The notes beneath the pieces are model-generated. The model had not been told where the DNA came from. It searched no databases and saw only the letters and a list, made by a program, of their open reading frames with translations. Made by a program: the position numbers and the translations under genes. Shown here in pieces: positions 1 to 6,816 of a DNA stretch of 11,942 nucleotides (position 1 is its first letter; the number at the start of each line of letters is the position of its first letter). Origin of the DNA: Holophaga sp. (GTDB lineage: Bacteria > Acidobacteriota > Holophagae > Holophagales > Holophagaceae); contig JARLGP010000024.1 of assembly GCA_031292735.1 (NCBI GenBank), forward strand, positions 1 to 11,942, written 5' to 3'.

Positions 1-12
1 ACTAAAATACAC

Positions 13-366
13 TCAACCCAACACAAGGGCTTCCACCTTCGCATCCAGGTCCCGGGCGGTCGCCAGGGCGTCGGCATCCTGGTAGCTGGCCAAGTAGCTG
101 GCCATCCGGTCGTAGGACACGTGGACCCCGTCGGCACGTTCGTCGACCAGGATGGTCACCGGGGCGTAGGAGCCCGCATCCGCCACCCTCTCCACCATCT
201 TGCGCATGATGAGGGGGTTTCCCACGACCAGCCGCAGGCTCTGCCCGGCATGCCCCGATGGGGGTTCCCGCAGCACGTTGCCGAGGTCGAACCGGGCGAA
301 TTCCATGAAGCCCGAAGGCCCCAACTGCCGGTGGACCACGTCGCTCAGTTCGAACTTGGACGTCAT
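13..366 (-). CDS. DUF302 domain protein
   Basis: This 117-residue protein matches the DUF302 pattern as I know it. It has a hydrophobic strand ending in GNPLIMRKM (about residues 49-57), then APVTILVDE with the conserved Pro (69-77), then DGVHVSYDRMASYLASY (79-95) and a closing helix LDAKVEAL (107-114). DUF302 proteins are small alpha/beta folds of unknown biochemical role. There is no signal peptide, so it is probably cytoplasmic. The start is the ATG at 366. The purine-rich stretch upstream (AAGGGGGCAGAG) lies about 10 nt from it, but closer to an out-of-frame ATG at 376. The gene begins 30 nt after the stop of the large exported protein at 397-2409 and is probably co-transcribed with it. 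The family call is fairly secure; the function is unknown. Confidence 0.85.
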   Translation of the reverse strand: MTSKFELSDVVHRQLGPSGFMEFARFDLGNVLREPPSGHAGQSLRLVVGNPLIMRKMVERVADAGSYAPVTILVDERADGVHVSYDRMASYLASYQDADALATARDLDAKVEALVLG

Positions 367-396
367 GGATGGCCATCTCTGCCCCCTTCGAACGGG

Positions 397-2409
397 TTAT
401 TCCTTAACGGCCAGTAAAAAGGGCACGCCTCCTGACCTGGCCAGGGGTTCCAGAATTTCTTTGACCCGTGTCAAGGTGAGGGCCGCCCCGTCCTCGTCCC
501 GGTCCCAGGTGGCGTGGAGGGTGGCGGGGCCAAGCGCCGTATGGCGCGTTATCCGGACCTGGGTGCCAGCGGCGTTCCAACTGAGGCCGAACCCCAGGGC
601 ATCACCTTCGGGGATGCGCATGGCCAGGTGGAGATCGGCGGGGGTTCCGGTCCTGAGGACCTCGCAGGCCCTGCCATGGACCAGCACGCCGGCGGGTGGC
701 GGGGTGGCGTCCATGCCCACCAGGGCCGGGTCCGCGAAGGCCGCCAGTCGTGCCCGTTCGAGCCTCGCCTCGACCCGGCCATCGTCCCCGCCGAGGCCCA
801 GATCGCAGAACAGGACTTCGGGGGGTTGCCCCTGGTCCAGGCGGAACAGGTTCCGCACCTCGGAGGTGGAAAGCCGGCGCGAGGGCAGGGCCACGGGGTC
901 CAGCGGCAGTTCGAGGTCGTAGAGGTCCCCCCCCATCCCCAGCGCTGTCATGCCCTCAGGGGCCGTGGCGAGGGCGGGCGGCGGCCAGTGCCATTCATTT
1001 CCGAGCCAGGCCAGCGAGGCCTCCGGCCCGAGCTTGGATTCCCCGGACAGGTTGGGCACGCGCCCAGGACGGCAAGTCCCGGGAACCTCGAGGGGCAAGG
1101 GGGCCAGGGTCCGCAGGACCACGTTCCGTTCCCCGGAGTTCAGGTCGAGCATCCGGAGGCTACGGTCCGGATCCCAGCCAAAAAGGAGGCGGCGGCCATG
1201 GAGGGTCAGGCGGCGTGGACCGTGCCAGTCCAGGGGACGCGAGGGATCCAAGAACCCCGGCGCCTTCGCTTCCGGGTCCTCCCAGACCTGGCTCAGGCCA
1301 CCCGACCGGGAGAGCCTCAGGATGCGCTTCGGGCTGGCCAGGTAGAGGTCCCCGGTGGCCAGGTCCATGGCCATGGAGTCCAGGAGGGCGACGCGGTGGT
1401 GCGTGTCCCTGGAGGTGAAGAGCCCCCAGCCTGCCACTTGCGTCCTTGTGCCCAGGGCATCGATGCGGTACAGATCGCAAGCATTCTGGTTCTTGTCCAG
1501 AACGAACACGTCCCCTTCCAGGGTCATGGCCAGGGCCTGCACGCAGTTGAAGCGAATTTCAGGTGCCGTCAGCGGAACCACGGCACCGTCGGGGTTCAGG
1601 CCGAAAAGCCTGGAATCCCTCCGGTACTCCCGGGTCCACCCTGTCGGTTCATCGGTGCCCTGGGTGGCAAACAGGAGCCAAGGTGCGCCCGGGGCAATGC
1701 AGGCCTGGGGCCGCAGGGCGAAGGCAGAAAGGGGCTGCCCGACACCGGATGCCGCGGCCAGCCAGTCCGGAGGGGCCATGGCGCCCTGGAGCGAGACGAC
1801 CTGGAACCCTCCCGAGTGGAGGCAGAGCCAATGCCTGTGCAGGGTTCCCCAAGCAGGATCGGCCAGGAAGGCCAGTTGGGATGCGCCCCGGAAACCCGGT
1901 TCGACGCGGGCGTCCGACAAGCCCTTCCTGGGGCTCAGGAGGGGACGGAGCTGGGGCGTGAAGGCCCCCGGAAACGTGGCCTCCATAAGCCCCCGGAGGC
2001 CCCCGCCCTGGGCATCGGCCGCTACCGCGAACTTCAGCTTATCCTTGAGGGCTGCCGCCTTGGGCCCCTCCGGAAGGGGCTGCCCGTGGACGGTGACGGT
2101 ACAGGTGAGGGGCGTGAACGACAGCGGGGCGGTGAACTCGAATTCCGTGTCCGAGAGCTTGCGAACCTTTGCGCCCAGGGCCATATCCCCGGGCTGGAGG
2201 GTGCAGGTCCAGGCCCTTGGCATGCGATCCAAGGGGGCGATGGTGAAAGTCCGGACCGTGGCGCTCGGGACGACCGAGGTTTCCATCTGGTACGTGATCA
2301 TGGCAAGGCACGGCAGGCCAGCCAGGACGGCCCCGGCCAGGGGGATGAGCGGGATCCGCGAAAGAGGGAACGCGCACAGACGGGGTAGGGAGAAGGATAG
2401 GGGCCTCAT
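397..2409 (-). CDS. Exported or membrane-anchored hypothetical protein, propeller-like
   Basis: I do not recognise this 670-residue protein. The N terminus has a basic stretch (R2, R10, R18) followed by a hydrophobic segment at about residues 19-38. This is a signal peptide or signal anchor: the Cys at 34 is preceded by Pro, so it is not a good lipobox. Residues about 45-110 look like a beta-sandwich (Ig-like) region with repeated Thr and Cys. Residues about 240-440 contain strands resembling NHL/SMP-30 propeller blades, for example GDVFVLDKNQN (299-309) and GDLYLASPKRILRLS (353-367), plus a weaker third near 395-430. The C-terminal 200 residues show no motif I know. The ATG at 2409 is preceded by AGGAG at good spacing. 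It is the first gene of a probable two-gene unit with the DUF302 gene. Length, a single clean frame and a good ribosome site support a real gene. Confidence 0.8.
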   Translation of the reverse strand: MRPLSFSLPRLCAFPLSRIPLIPLAGAVLAGLPCLAMITYQMETSVVPSATVRTFTIAPLDRMPRAWTCTLQPGDMALGAKVRKLSDTEFEFTAPLSFTPLTCTVTVHGQPLPEGPKAAALKDKLKFAVAADAQGGGLRGLMEATFPGAFTPQLRPLLSPRKGLSDARVEPGFRGASQLAFLADPAWGTLHRHWLCLHSGGFQVVSLQGAMAPPDWLAAASGVGQPLSAFALRPQACIAPGAPWLLFATQGTDEPTGWTREYRRDSRLFGLNPDGAVVPLTAPEIRFNCVQALAMTLEGDVFVLDKNQNACDLYRIDALGTRTQVAGWGLFTSRDTHHRVALLDSMAMDLATGDLYLASPKRILRLSRSGGLSQVWEDPEAKAPGFLDPSRPLDWHGPRRLTLHGRRLLFGWDPDRSLRMLDLNSGERNVVLRTLAPLPLEVPGTCRPGRVPNLSGESKLGPEASLAWLGNEWHWPPPALATAPEGMTALGMGGDLYDLELPLDPVALPSRRLSTSEVRNLFRLDQGQPPEVLFCDLGLGGDDGRVEARLERARLAAFADPALVGMDATPPPAGVLVHGRACEVLRTGTPADLHLAMRIPEGDALGFGLSWNAAGTQVRITRHTALGPATLHATWDRDEDGAALTLTRVKEILEPLARSGGVPFLLAVKE

Positions 2410-2466
2410 GGAACTCCTGCAAAGTCCTGGGAGGACCTGTCATGAATGCGACATGCAAGACGAAAG

Positions 2467-2485
2467 GTTCCCTTAGATGGGGAAC
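2467..2485. promoter_or_regulatory. Inverted repeat upstream of exported-protein gene
   Basis: GTTCCC and GGGAAC form a perfect 6-bp inverted repeat separated by 7 nt, about 58 nt upstream of the start at 2409. The 19-bp span and position suit a dimeric repressor operator or a leader hairpin. No matching regulator is encoded nearby, so the role is inferred only from symmetry and position. Confidence 0.3.
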
Positions 2486-2509
2486 TCAACATCGTGCCTT
2501 GGGGTCTAC

Positions 2510-2523
2510 CTCTTCCCGAAGAG
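2510..2523. repeat. Short inverted repeat CTCTTC-CC-GAAGAG
   Basis: This is a perfect 6-bp inverted repeat with a 2-nt centre, in the non-coding interval about 100 nt upstream of the exported-protein start. As RNA it could form 5 bp with a tetraloop. There is no U-tract on either side, so it is not a rho-independent terminator for the dehydrogenase. It may be chance. Confidence 0.25.
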
Positions 2524-2640
2524 TCCCGGCAGTCCTATAGAAAAGGATCGGCCGCTGATGATGGGGATGGGTGGGATAACGCAGGCGGAACCCATGGCCG
2601 TACCGTGCCTGAGCCGTTGCCCCGACCTCCGCGAGGATGC

Positions 2641-3396
2641 CTAGCCCCGGCCCACGAACGGCATCTTGGTGGCCATGATCGTCAGGAACTGCACGTTGGT
2701 CTCCAGGGGCAGGCCGGCCATGTGCACCACCGCGTCGGCCACCTGGCGCACGTCCATCATCGGTTCCACGGCGACGTCGCCCCGGGCCTGCTTCACGCCC
2801 TTGGCCATGCGCGCCGCCATGTCCGAGAGCGCGTTGCCCACGTCGATCTGGCCGCAGGCGATGTCGTATTTGCGGCCGTCCAGCGAGATGCACTTGGTGA
2901 GCCCGGTCACGGCGTGCTTGGTGGCGGTGTACGGCGCCGAGTCGGGGCGCGGCACGTGGGCCGAGATGGAGCCGTTGTTGATGATGCGCCCGCCACGCGG
3001 ATCCTGGTCCTTCATGATGCGGAAGGCCCCCTGGGCGCACAGGAACATTCCGGTGAGGTTGACCGCCACCACCGCCGACCAGTCCCGGTAGCTCAGCTCC
3101 TCGAACGGCACCCCCGGCGCGTTGGCGCCCGCATTGTTGAACAGCAGGTCCACCCGGCCGAATTCCCGGAGGGTCGCGGCGAACAGGGCGGTCACCGCCT
3201 CGGGCTGGGTGACGTCGGTGGGCTGCGCCAGGGCGCGCCGTCCGGCCCCGGATTCCATGGCCGCTTCCAGCAGCAGCTCGGCCCGCCGGCCGGCGAGCAC
3301 CACCCGGTAGCCCGCGTCCAGCAGGGCCAGGGCCGTCGCCTTGCCGATGCCGCTGCCCGCTCCGGTGACCACCGCCACTTTGCCGTCACTGTTCAT
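2641..3396 (-). CDS. Short-chain dehydrogenase/reductase (SDR)
   Basis: This 251-residue classical SDR is an NAD(P)-dependent oxidoreductase of unknown substrate. Visible motifs are the Rossmann glycine motif TGAGSGIG (11-18), an AGRR turn after strand 2 (35-38) whose arginines suggest NADP(H), NNAG (87-90), Asn113, and a catalytic Ser143/Tyr156/Lys160 set in GSIS and YTATK. The tail, with QIDVGNA (183-189) and ending in [10 protein letters not shown], resembles a widespread SDR subgroup I recall from many genomes, usually annotated only as SDR oxidoreductase. An in-frame upstream start at 3426 is possible, but the ATG at 3396 is chosen because GGAGGG sits 5 nt before it and [12 protein letters not shown] is a typical SDR beginning. 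It lies 84 nt downstream of the fic gene. The substrate cannot be read from the sequence. Confidence 0.92.
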   Translation of the reverse strand: MNSDGKVAVVTGAGSGIGKATALALLDAGYRVVLAGRRAELLLEAAMESGAGRRALAQPTDVTQPEAVTALFAATLREFGRVDLLFNNAGANAPGVPFEELSYRDWSAVVAVNLTGMFLCAQGAFRIMKDQDPRGGRIINNGSISAHVPRPDSAPYTATKHAVTGLTKCISLDGRKYDIACGQIDVGNALSDMAARMAKGVKQARGDVAVEPMMDVRQVADAVVHMAGLPLETNVQFLTIMATKMPFVGRG

Positions 3397-3437
3397 GCTG
3401 GCCCTCCAACCCCGGCGCGAACGCACGCCTGCAGCCC

Positions 3438-3443
3438 ACTATA
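3438..3443 (-). promoter_or_regulatory. Possible -10 element for the SDR gene
   Basis: On the minus strand TATAGT matches the sigma-70 -10 consensus at five of six positions and lies about 42 nt upstream of the SDR start. At 16-18 nt spacing upstream I find no recognisable -35 (the sequence is GC-rich). It is therefore only a half-supported promoter. If real, the SDR would be transcribed separately from fic. Confidence 0.25.
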
Positions 3444-3480
3444 CCTGGCACGCCGCCCCCCGGGTTCCCCGGACGCAGCC

Positions 3481-4530
3481 TCACGGGAGCTGGTACCAGG
3501 CTCCCCGGCCTTCCCCCCGCTGGAGCAGATGGCCCCGACCCACCAGGGCCCGAAGTTGCACCTTGAGGGTGTTGCGGCTGGCTCCCGTCAACTGGATGGC
3601 TTCCCTCATCGTCATGCGGCCATGCTCGCGGACGAATTCGACCATCGCCAGCGCGTGGGCAGGCAATCCGGCCAGCACCGTTTTTTCCCGGTCCAGCTTG
3701 CGTTCGAGGACCCGCATCTGTTCGTGCAGCGAGCGCAGGAAGAAGGCCAGCCACGGCTGCCAGTCCGGGGATGGACCGCGGATGGTGCCCTGGGTGCGTC
3801 GCAGGGCCAGATAGTAGGCTTCCTTGTTCCGTTCGATGACGCTTTCCAGGGAGCTGAAGGGCACGTAGGCATAGCCCGCCCGGAGCAGCAGCAGGGTCGT
3901 GAGGGCGCGGCTCAACCGGCCATTGCCGTCCTGGAACGGGTGGATCTCCAGGAACACCACCGCCCACAGGCCGATCACCAGCAGGGGATGCAGCCGCCTC
4001 GCCGACCATTCCGCCTGGACCCAGGCCACCAGCTCGGCCATCAGCTGGGGGGTGTCGAACGGCGTGGCCGTTTCGAACACCACCCCGATCTGGGCCCCGT
4101 CCAAGTCGAAGGCCGCCACGCTGTTGGCGGAGGTCTTGTATTCGCCCCGGTGCCAGGCGTCCTTTTCGCTATGGGTCAGCAGATCCCGGTGCAGCTGGCG
4201 GATGTGGTTTTCGGTGAGCGGGATCTCCTGCCACGAAGTGAAGATCAGTTCCATGAGGTCCGCGTATCCGGCCACCTCCTGTTCATCGCGGGTGGCGAAC
4301 GTCTGGATCTTCAGGTTGGCCAGGAGGTGCTCGACCTCCCGATCCGTGAGCCTGCTGCCTTCGATCCGGGTGCTCGAGCCGATGCTTTCGATGGTGGCCA
4401 CCCGGCGCAGGGCAGACAACCGATCCGGCGCAAGGCTGCCCAGGGCTCGCCAGGCACCTTTGAATTCATCGATTCCCGATATGAGGCGGAGGAATTCCGG
4501 CGTGATCTGGAGGGTTTCGGCGCGAATCAT
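3481..4530 (-). CDS. Fic family AMP-transferase with winged helix, class II
   Basis: This 349-residue Fic protein transfers AMP (or another nucleotide moiety) from a nucleotide to hydroxyl side chains of target proteins. The complete active-site motif HPFQDGNGR is at 197-205, with catalytic His197. An N-terminal inhibitory motif, Ser53-xxx-Glu57-Gly58 (STRIEG), marks a class II self-inhibited enzyme, in which Glu57 should clash with ATP gamma-phosphate binding. The target-docking flap region (GEYKTSANSVA, 129-139) precedes the core. Residues about 290-349 form a winged-helix DNA-binding domain (MTMREAIQLTGASRNTLKVQLRAL). An in-frame TTG at 4560 lies inside the repeat array; the ATG at 4530 is preferred although it has no strong Shine-Dalgarno. 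The upstream array suggests autoregulation by the protein's own winged helix. No separate antitoxin gene is adjacent. The target is unknown. Confidence 0.93.
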   Translation of the reverse strand: MIRAETLQITPEFLRLISGIDEFKGAWRALGSLAPDRLSALRRVATIESIGSSTRIEGSRLTDREVEHLLANLKIQTFATRDEQEVAGYADLMELIFTSWQEIPLTENHIRQLHRDLLTHSEKDAWHRGEYKTSANSVAAFDLDGAQIGVVFETATPFDTPQLMAELVAWVQAEWSARRLHPLLVIGLWAVVFLEIHPFQDGNGRLSRALTTLLLLRAGYAYVPFSSLESVIERNKEAYYLALRRTQGTIRGPSPDWQPWLAFFLRSLHEQMRVLERKLDREKTVLAGLPAHALAMVEFVREHGRMTMREAIQLTGASRNTLKVQLRALVGRGHLLQRGEGRGAWYQLP

Positions 4531-4597
4531 GCACCCAATGTTACACCCGATTACACCCAATCAGGAACGACACCCAGAACGACACCCCATTACACCC
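4529..4597 (-). repeat. Six-unit direct-repeat array GGGTGTAA/GGGTGTCG at the fic start
   Basis: Read on the plus strand, units of the form NNRCACCC begin at 4529 (ATGCACCC), 4541 (TTACACCC), 4551 (TTACACCC), 4568 (CGACACCC), 4580 (CGACACCC) and 4590 (TTACACCC), all in one orientation. Spacings are 12, 10, 17, 12 and 10 bp, so a three-unit block is repeated at a 39-bp period. The unit nearest fic overlaps its ATG. The array fills nearly the whole 74-nt gap between the acyltransferase stop and the fic start, where the fic promoter and leader should be. Helical phasing on one DNA face suggests cooperative protein binding, most simply by the Fic protein's own winged helix. That role is inferred; the repeats themselves are read directly. 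Confidence 0.8.
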
Positions 4598-4604
4598 AAT
4601 TCCC

Positions 4605-5645
4605 TCACTTCGCCGTCAACCGCCGGCCCAGGTTCATGGCCGGCCGCTCGATGAGGCGATGGGTCAGGGTCGCCACCAGCAGGGTCATCACCAGCCCCAG
4701 GGTGAACCCCAGCACCGGCGGCAGCCCCCCGGGCACCAGCCGCAGCAGGGCCTCCTGGGCGAACGGATGGATCAGGTAGACCGAATAGCTCACCTCGCCC
4801 AGGAAGATCCCGGCCCGCTTCAGGCGCGATTCGGGGAAGTCCCGGAAGGCGAACAGCGCCACCATGCCCAGGCACAACGCGGCGAAGGCGTAGCGCGGCG
4901 GGCCTTCCATGACCACGAAATGGTCGTAGAAGTTCCGGATGTAGCGGCTGAACATCAGGCCCAGGCCCACCCCCAGGATGAGGAAGGAGAGCCGGGTGAG
5001 CCGCCAGGGGATCCGGGCCCGGGCCTGGGCCACCAGCCCGCCCAGGAAGAACAGGAAGCCGTGGTTGGCCAGCTGCACGTAGGTGTGGAACTTCATATCC
5101 CCGGTCATGCTCGCCGCGGGCACCAGCCACAGGGTGTAGGGCACCGAAAGCAGCACCATCACCAGGGTGGCCAGCGCCAGGAAGGGCCGGTACCGGCCTG
5201 CCGCCCAAGCGAGCAAAGGGAAGACCATGTAGAACACGTACTCGATGCCGATGGACCAGCCCCCCAGCACCAGGGAGTGGTTGGGGTGGAACAGCCCGAA
5301 GGTGAGGGTGGCGTTCTCCAGCAGCATGCGCCCGTTGGCCGGGGGCCCCACCGTCAGGCCCAGGGCCATGTTCAGGGCCACCGCCAGGTAGTAGAGCGGG
5401 GCGATGCGCAGGAAGCGCTTGATGTGGAAGTTCCAGAGCCCGCGGCCGCGGAAGCTGCCCGGACCGTAGATGTGGAAGAAGCAGAAGCCGCTGATGATGA
5501 AGAAGCCTTCCACCCCGTAGTGGCCGGCCTTGGCGGCGGTGTAGGCCATGAAGCGCCCCGGCTGGAACACCGGGTACCAGATGGTGAAGTGGTAGAACGC
5601 CACCGCCAGGGCCATGAGGCCCCGAAGCATGTCCAGCGACTCCAC
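4605..5645 (-). CDS. Acyltransferase 3 (OafA-like) integral membrane protein
   Basis: This 346-residue polytopic inner-membrane protein of the acyltransferase-3 family moves acetyl or other acyl groups onto sugars of surface polysaccharide or lipid. It has the family opening SLDMLRGLMALAVAFYHF with the conserved Arg and His (residues 3-20), GVEGFFIISGF (44-54), the RxxR-type stretch FHIKRFLRIAPLYYLA (73-88), and WSIGIEYVFYMVFPLL (about 129-144). The C terminus ends in HRLIERPAMNLGRRL, typical of the family. I count about ten hydrophobic helices. The only upstream start is the GTG at 5645, without a good ribosome site; the ATG at 5630 (residue 6) has GGAG 9 nt ahead of it but would trim the conserved opening. 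It follows purM after 49 nt and may be co-transcribed with it. No polysaccharide cluster surrounds it, so the acceptor is unknown. Confidence 0.9.
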   Translation of the reverse strand: MESLDMLRGLMALAVAFYHFTIWYPVFQPGRFMAYTAAKAGHYGVEGFFIISGFCFFHIYGPGSFRGRGLWNFHIKRFLRIAPLYYLAVALNMALGLTVGPPANGRMLLENATLTFGLFHPNHSLVLGGWSIGIEYVFYMVFPLLAWAAGRYRPFLALATLVMVLLSVPYTLWLVPAASMTGDMKFHTYVQLANHGFLFFLGGLVAQARARIPWRLTRLSFLILGVGLGLMFSRYIRNFYDHFVVMEGPPRYAFAALCLGMVALFAFRDFPESRLKRAGIFLGEVSYSVYLIHPFAQEALLRLVPGGLPPVLGFTLGLVMTLLVATLTHRLIERPAMNLGRRLTAK

Positions 5646-5694
5646 CCGGGTGTCCCGGGGGCCGCCGTCGGCGGGCCGTAGGAGCCAGGGGGGG

Positions 5695-6732
5695 CTATCG
5701 ATAACGCACCACGCCTTCGCCCGGGACCAGTTCGCCCAGGACCCAGGGCGCTTCCCCGCTGTCGGCGAGGCGTCTCAGCACCTCCGCCCGCTCCGCCGGG
5801 GCGCAGATGAGCACCATCCCCACGCCCAGGTTGAAGGAGCGCCGGGCATCGGCCAGGGGCAGGCCGGCCTTGGCCATGAGGAACTGGAACAGCGGGGGGA
5901 TGCTCCAGGATCCGGTGTCGATGGCCGCGTCCAGGTGCCCGGGCAGCACCCGGGGCAGGTTGTCGGTGAGGCCGCCGCCGGTGATGTGCGCCATGCCCGC
6001 CAGCTTGCGGTCGCGCACCAGCGGCAGCACCGGCTCCAGGTAGCTCTTGTGCACGGCCAGCAGGGCCTCGCCCACGGTCTTCCCGGTTCCGGGCAGCGGA
6101 TCGCCCACCTTCAGGCCCTCCAGCTCGAAGCAGACCTTGCGGGCCAGGGAGTAGCCGTTGGTGTGCAGGCCCGAGGACGGCAGCCCGATCAGCACGTCGC
6201 CGGCGGCCATGGCCCCGGTGCGGGGCAGCAGGAGGTCCTCGTCCACCACGCCGACGATGGTGCCGGCCACGTCCACCTCGCCCTGGGCATAGACCCCGGG
6301 CATCTCCGCCATCTCCCCGCCCAGCAGGGCGCATCCGGTGGCCCGGCAGGCCCCGGCCATGCCCTTGACGATCTGTTCGATGACCGCCGGCTCCAGGCGC
6401 TGGGCCGCCACGTAGTCCATGAAGAACAGCGGCCGCGCCCCCTGCACCAGGATGTCGTTGACGCAGTGGTTCACCAGGTCGGCGCCCACCGTGTCCCAGG
6501 TTTCGGCCATCCGGGCCACTTTCATCTTGGTGCCCACCCCGTCCATGGAGCTCACCAGGATCGGCCGCAGCTCCGGGAACTGGGCCGAGAAAAGCCCGCC
6601 GAACAGGCCGATGTCGCTGCGCACGCCTTCGGTCCGGGTGGCCTTCACCAGCGGCTTGATCCGGGCCAGGGCCTCGTCCTGGCGGTTGATGTCCACGCCC
6701 GCCGCTGCATAGGTGACCTTGGTCTCATTCAT
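5695..6732 (-). CDS. purM: Phosphoribosylformylglycinamidine cyclo-ligase (AIR synthetase)
   Basis: PurM uses ATP to close FGAM into aminoimidazole ribonucleotide, the fifth step of de novo purine synthesis, in the cytoplasm. The 345-residue length is normal for the family. Signature stretches are MDGVGTKMKVA (63-73), VNDILVQGA (91-99), GGEMAEMPGVY (138-148), the PSSGLHTNGYSL loop (185-196) and HITGGGLTDNLPR. The ATG at 6732 is chosen over an in-frame TTG at 6747 because a GAGGG ribosome site lies about 8 nt ahead of it and MNETKVTYAAAGVDI is a typical start. The frequent partner purN is not adjacent, so this is a solitary purine gene, followed by the acyltransferase. An 11-bp palindrome lies just upstream. 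Confidence 0.97.
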   Translation of the reverse strand: MNETKVTYAAAGVDINRQDEALARIKPLVKATRTEGVRSDIGLFGGLFSAQFPELRPILVSSMDGVGTKMKVARMAETWDTVGADLVNHCVNDILVQGARPLFFMDYVAAQRLEPAVIEQIVKGMAGACRATGCALLGGEMAEMPGVYAQGEVDVAGTIVGVVDEDLLLPRTGAMAAGDVLIGLPSSGLHTNGYSLARKVCFELEGLKVGDPLPGTGKTVGEALLAVHKSYLEPVLPLVRDRKLAGMAHITGGGLTDNLPRVLPGHLDAAIDTGSWSIPPLFQFLMAKAGLPLADARRSFNLGVGMVLICAPAERAEVLRRLADSGEAPWVLGELVPGEGVVRYR

Positions 6733-6747
6733 CGGTTTCGCCCTCAA

Positions 6748-6758
6748 GGGATGATCCC
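6748..6758. promoter_or_regulatory. Palindrome GGGATGATCCC in the purM-divergent intergenic region
   Basis: This perfect 11-bp palindrome lies 16 nt upstream of the purM start, within the 84-nt gap between divergent purM and the gene at 6817. It could be an operator. It does not resemble the E. coli PurR box as I know it. I could not place a convincing sigma-70 promoter for either gene in this gap. Confidence 0.25.
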
Positions 6759-6816
6759 ATAAAAACGGTTATGCCAAGGCCCCAGGATGCCGATGAACAA
6801 TATGTAAGGAACTGCC

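Larger units (their letters stand above)
2410..2640. other. Non-coding interval between SDR gene and exported-protein gene
   Basis: This 231-nt stretch separates the 3' end of the dehydrogenase from the 5' end of the exported protein, both on the minus strand. Reading frames crossing it are extensions of shadow frames and have no gene-like features. It should hold the promoter of the 397-2409 gene. The only structure I can point to is two short inverted repeats (2467-2485 and 2510-2523). I see no convincing rho-independent terminator for the dehydrogenase and no good -35/-10 pair. Confidence 0.6.

Noticed and set aside
514..2388. Long plus-strand open frame (624 codons) opposite the exported-protein gene
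   Set aside because: It is antisense to a gene with a signal sequence and AGGAG start. Its translation is rich in Gly/Pro/Gln/Arg without domains, typical of a GC-rich shadow frame.
4531..4560. TTG start for fic at 4560, adding ten residues
   Set aside because: Those codons are the repeat array itself and would encode MGVIGCNIGC, with no family match; the ATG at 4530 is preferred.
4529..4597. CRISPR array
   Set aside because: Units are only about 8 nt with 2-9 nt between them, far too short for CRISPR repeats and spacers, and no cas gene is present.
2446..4779. 777-codon plus-strand open frame across the SDR and fic genes
   Set aside because: Both minus-strand genes have full family motifs. 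This frame is His/Gly/Pro/Arg-rich, has no motif and crosses three gene boundaries.
5372..6334. 320-codon minus-strand frame overlapping purM and the acyltransferase
   Set aside because: It is an out-of-frame shadow of two well-supported genes, with Gly/Arg/Pro-rich translation.
6748..6777. Minus-strand purM promoter TTGGCA with GATCAT
   Set aside because: The spacing is only 15 nt, and the implied transcription start would fall within the purM ribosome site.
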